Assembly: GCA_002402045.2 (NCBI GenBank)
Contig: NVUX02000038.1
Location: forward strand, 1-64,000
Origin: Paracoccaceae bacterium
GTDB lineage: Bacteria > Pseudomonadota > Alphaproteobacteria > Rhodobacterales > Rhodobacteraceae
Reading direction: 5' to 3'
DNA length: 64,000 bases
In this document: positions 62,069 to 64,000 of the stretch, one piece after another
Numbering within the stretch: position 1 is the first letter of the stretch
How the letters are laid out: every line of letters begins with the position of its first letter
Translations under genes and position numbers: made by a program
The notes under the pieces: generated by a model
Told to the model about the DNA's origin: nothing
The model's database searches: none
What the model saw: the letters and a program-made list of their open reading frames with translations, nothing else

Positions 62069-62740
62069 ATGACACAGAAAGACTACATTATCGTTGGCCG
62101 AGATGTTGGCGAGGCCCAATTTCACCTCGTGGGAAATAACATTATGCCCGCCGAAGACAACCCCGGCGGCACCCCGCTGGATGTGGTCTATATGGGTAAA
62201 GTGATCGGCGAAATGTCTGAGCGCATAGGGGAAGACCGCAAAGCCTCCGAAGAAGAAACCAAGCTCATGCGCCTTTGCTTTCGCGCCGATTCCCTACCGC
62301 CGGGCCAGTTTGACGAGATGACAGAAAACGCCCTCATTGAAAACACAGAGTTGCAGGTGATATTCGAAACCCGAACCCCCGGCGACTGCATCCATGAAGA
62401 TAACAACATTCGGATTGTGGCAATTCCGGCTGATGGCACGCTAAAAACCGGGCTGGAGCAGCTTGAAATGCCCGAGGTTGGCAAACCGTTTCAGCCGCCA
62501 CTCACCTATCCGGTAGACGAAAACCTTATGCTTTCATGGATGCTGGATGGTATCATCGAGAAGGTGATCAATGTGGAAAGCCCCGAGGGCCTGGAAAACA
62601 TGAACTGGCACCAAATTCGCAAGCATTTTGCCGACACCATAGAGGCGCGGCTGATATCACAAGCCGACGAAGACAAGGTTGGCCAAATTGCGGCTTTCCA
62701 CCGCGCGGTCGGCATTTATATGTCTAGCATGTGTAGGTAA
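62069..62740 (+). CDS. Unknown 223-residue acidic protein, third gene of the YcaO-peroxidase operon
   Basis: A soluble, strongly acidic protein (MTQKDYIIVGRDVGEAQFHL...). The N-terminal 130 residues look beta-rich, the C-terminal 80 helical (LMLSWMLDGIIEKVINVES, then KHFADTIEARLISQADEDK). It has three cysteines, including one two residues from the end (SSMCR). I recognise no family and no leader-peptide-like repeat. AAAAGGAG before the ATG is strong, and it follows the peroxidase by 12 bases. It could be a partner or substrate of the peroxidase; there is no direct evidence. Confidence 0.72.
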   Translation: MTQKDYIIVGRDVGEAQFHLVGNNIMPAEDNPGGTPLDVVYMGKVIGEMSERIGEDRKASEEETKLMRLCFRADSLPPGQFDEMTENALIENTELQVIFETRTPGDCIHEDNNIRIVAIPADGTLKTGLEQLEMPEVGKPFQPPLTYPVDENLMLSWMLDGIIEKVINVESPEGLENMNWHQIRKHFADTIEARLISQADEDKVGQIAAFHRAVGIYMSSMCR

Positions 62741-62747
62741 ATTTAGG

Positions 62748-62770
62748 GCCGCCATCAGCGCGATGGCGGC
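62748..62770. terminator. Hairpin at the convergent ends of the 223-residue and TPR genes
   Basis: Perfect nine-base arms GCCGCCATC and GATGGCGGC around a five-base loop span the stop of the leftward TPR gene, eight bases after the rightward gene ends. Likely a shared terminator, although no T-run is present. Confidence 0.5.
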
Positions 62771-64000
62771 AGCATGCTCGTTGTTTTTGCACGGTATTTT
62801 AGAGAAACATCCAAGGCTTTTCGTAAGGTCGTGCGCACATTTTCATCGCGCAGCGGGAAACAGGCCGTGTACCAGTCTAACACTTCACCATCCTCGGGCT
62901 GCGTGGGCAAAGACCATTGCTTTTTTATAATGACGATAAAGTTTTTCACCCGCAGATGCGCCTCATCCATCTTGCCAAGCTGGCACAATGCAGCCGCATG
63001 CCACCCCCCCGCAGCCGTTGTCATGGAATCTCCCGCCTGCGCACATTGCTCGCAGGCAAGCTCATAATTGCCACCAAGGTAATTCACCGCCGCCATATAA
63101 ACGAGGTGGAAAGGCTGCATCGCTTCGGGCGCGCTCATCATCCGCTGGCAAATCTCTTGTGCGGGCGCGTGTCGCCCCGCAAAAGCATAGCCCAGCGCAC
63201 ACGACGCGAGTGTAAGGCTGTTGGAGCTGTTCAGATGCATCGCCTGCTCAAAGTGAAACTCGGCCAGCTCAAACTCGGCTTTGTGACAATAGCACCATGC
63301 CAGCACACGGTGGGCGCGGGTATCAAGCGGGTCCAGCGAGATCGCCTCCAGCGCATGGTGCAGCGCCCGTTGCTTTTCAGCTTCGGTTTGCATGGTGCCG
63401 GGCAGAAGAATGTGGCGCACATTCAGCGCACCCGCCAGCTCGGCGTGGGCGGGGCCAAAGCGCGGGGCGTCTATTGTAATGTCGCTCAGCATATCAATCG
63501 CCTCGCCCTCGGTTTCGGGCGACCAGCGGTCGATCAGCACTTGCGAGCGCAACCAGCGGTCATAAATCCGAGCTTCCTGCGCCGGCGCATGGTTGCCCCC
63601 CGCCCCAATGGAAAGCGCGTTGGCAATGTTGCCAAGCTGGGTGCGCACTTTTTCGTCCCAGTTTTCCTGCGGCGCAGGGATCATCTCAGCCCAAAGCAGG
63701 TTATTTGATCCGGGGTTGGATATTTCGATATGCAGCGGCGCATTGGGCATTTGCGGCAAAAGCTGAATTTTCACAACCAGATCAACAACTTCCGAACTAT
63801 CTCCATCGGCAATTCCCCATTCGCGAAAGCGCGATAGCCGCATGCGCAGATCCAGAAACAGCACATTAAGCAGGCTTTGCTCTTCAGGTGCCAAGCCCGC
63901 TTCATTTTGCATTTGCACCAGAATTTTAGGCGGCGCATCAGCCGCAGGGGCTTTATCGGGCAGCGGCTCTCCCAGCTTGATACCGGCGAGCAGCTCTATG
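62755..64000 (-). CDS. TolB-like/TPR regulator-type protein, 5' end outside the window
   Basis: The frame is open to the right edge; at least 415 residues are encoded and the N-terminus is missing. The visible part begins with a TolB-like domain (KILVQMQNEAGLAPEEQSLL, LDLRMRLSRFREWGI) and continues with TPR-type helical repeats (about 150-350 of the visible part), including RALHHALEAISLDPLDTRAH and FHFEQAMHLNSSNSLTLA. This layout is usual in CadC/SARP-like regulators with an N-terminal winged helix, which would lie beyond 64000. Convergent with the YcaO-peroxidase operon, it may regulate it. Confidence 0.7.
   Translation of the reverse strand, partial: IELLAGIKLGEPLPDKAPAADAPPKILVQMQNEAGLAPEEQSLLNVLFLDLRMRLSRFREWGIADGDSSEVVDLVVKIQLLPQMPNAPLHIEISNPGSNNLLWAEMIPAPQENWDEKVRTQLGNIANALSIGAGGNHAPAQEARIYDRWLRSQVLIDRWSPETEGEAIDMLSDITIDAPRFGPAHAELAGALNVRHILLPGTMQTEAEKQRALHHALEAISLDPLDTRAHRVLAWCYCHKAEFELAEFHFEQAMHLNSSNSLTLASCALGYAFAGRHAPAQEICQRMMSAPEAMQPFHLVYMAAVNYLGGNYELACEQCAQAGDSMTTAAGGWHAAALCQLGKMDEAHLRVKNFIVIIKKQWSLPTQPEDGEVLDWYTACFPLRDENVRTTLRKALDVSLKYRAKTTSMLPPSR

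Noticed and set aside
1-64000. CRISPR arrays, prophage or integrative element
   Set aside because: No regularly spaced repeats, integrase, phage structural genes or att-like repeats were seen. The only mobile sequence is the IS end at the left edge.

Overview
The window looks like a chromosomal segment of an alphaproteobacterium of the order Rhodobacterales (Roseobacter group). Three things suggest this: the housekeeping gene neighbourhoods (uvrC-pgsA-moaD-moaE; ftsK with a lolA-like gene and an aminotransferase), the codon and base composition, and the protein sequences. Its most striking content is a complete reverse (oxidative) dissimilatory sulfite reductase locus of the kind used by sulfur-oxidising bacteria, which is uncommon in this order. 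From memory, rDsr genes have been reported on Roseobacter-clade metagenome fosmids from coastal sediment (Lenk and colleagues, 2012).

Layout. 1-4.4 kb: an RND efflux pair whose permease is cut off by the end of an IS5-family element at the window edge, with a perfect palindromic operator upstream of the adaptor gene. 4.4-15.5 kb: mostly leftward housekeeping genes (M48 protease, OmpA protein, ubiA, moaE, moaD, pgsA, uvrC, SDR, Ca2+/cation antiporter, a 57-residue zinc-ribbon protein, S49 peptidase). 15.6-19.4 kb: an aldo/keto reductase, a DsrC-like protein without its cysteines, and a DUF1772 / ferric-reductase / EF-hand operon. 19.5-28.4 kb: lolA-like, ftsK, aminotransferase, an rRNA methyltransferase, a GT87 glycosyltransferase broken by one in-frame stop, DUF2892, and an orphan TRAP binding protein. 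28.5-32.9 kb: the glycine cleavage operon gcvT-gcvH-gcvP behind a perfect palindrome.

33.0-51.6 kb is the sulfur island. A leftward operon runs dsrA-B-E-F-H-C-M-K-L-J-O-P, then a TrpD2-type phosphoribosyltransferase homologue and dsrN. A DsrE2-TusA pair is divergent from a YeeE/YedE sulfur permease on one side. On the other side a TauD-like dioxygenase, two tiny unknown proteins and the siroheme synthase cysG run divergently from dsrA. Together these genes should import or receive sulfane sulfur, pass it along TusA/DsrE2/DsrEFH to DsrC, oxidise it at siroheme-containing DsrAB (cofactor from CysG, amidated by DsrN), and return electrons through DsrL and the DsrMKJOP membrane complex.

51.7-58.8 kb is ordinary (flavoprotein, FAH-family hydrolase, rlmN, IalB-like, asparaginase, tryptophanase, ArsC/Spx-like, cspA). 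The last 5 kb (59.1-64.0) holds the least explained cluster: an unknown 182-residue protein, a short divergent YcaO-domain protein, an animal-type haem peroxidase without a signal peptide, an unknown 223-residue acidic protein, and a convergent TPR protein running off the edge. This is my best candidate for an undescribed system. No tRNA, rRNA or CRISPR array was found.
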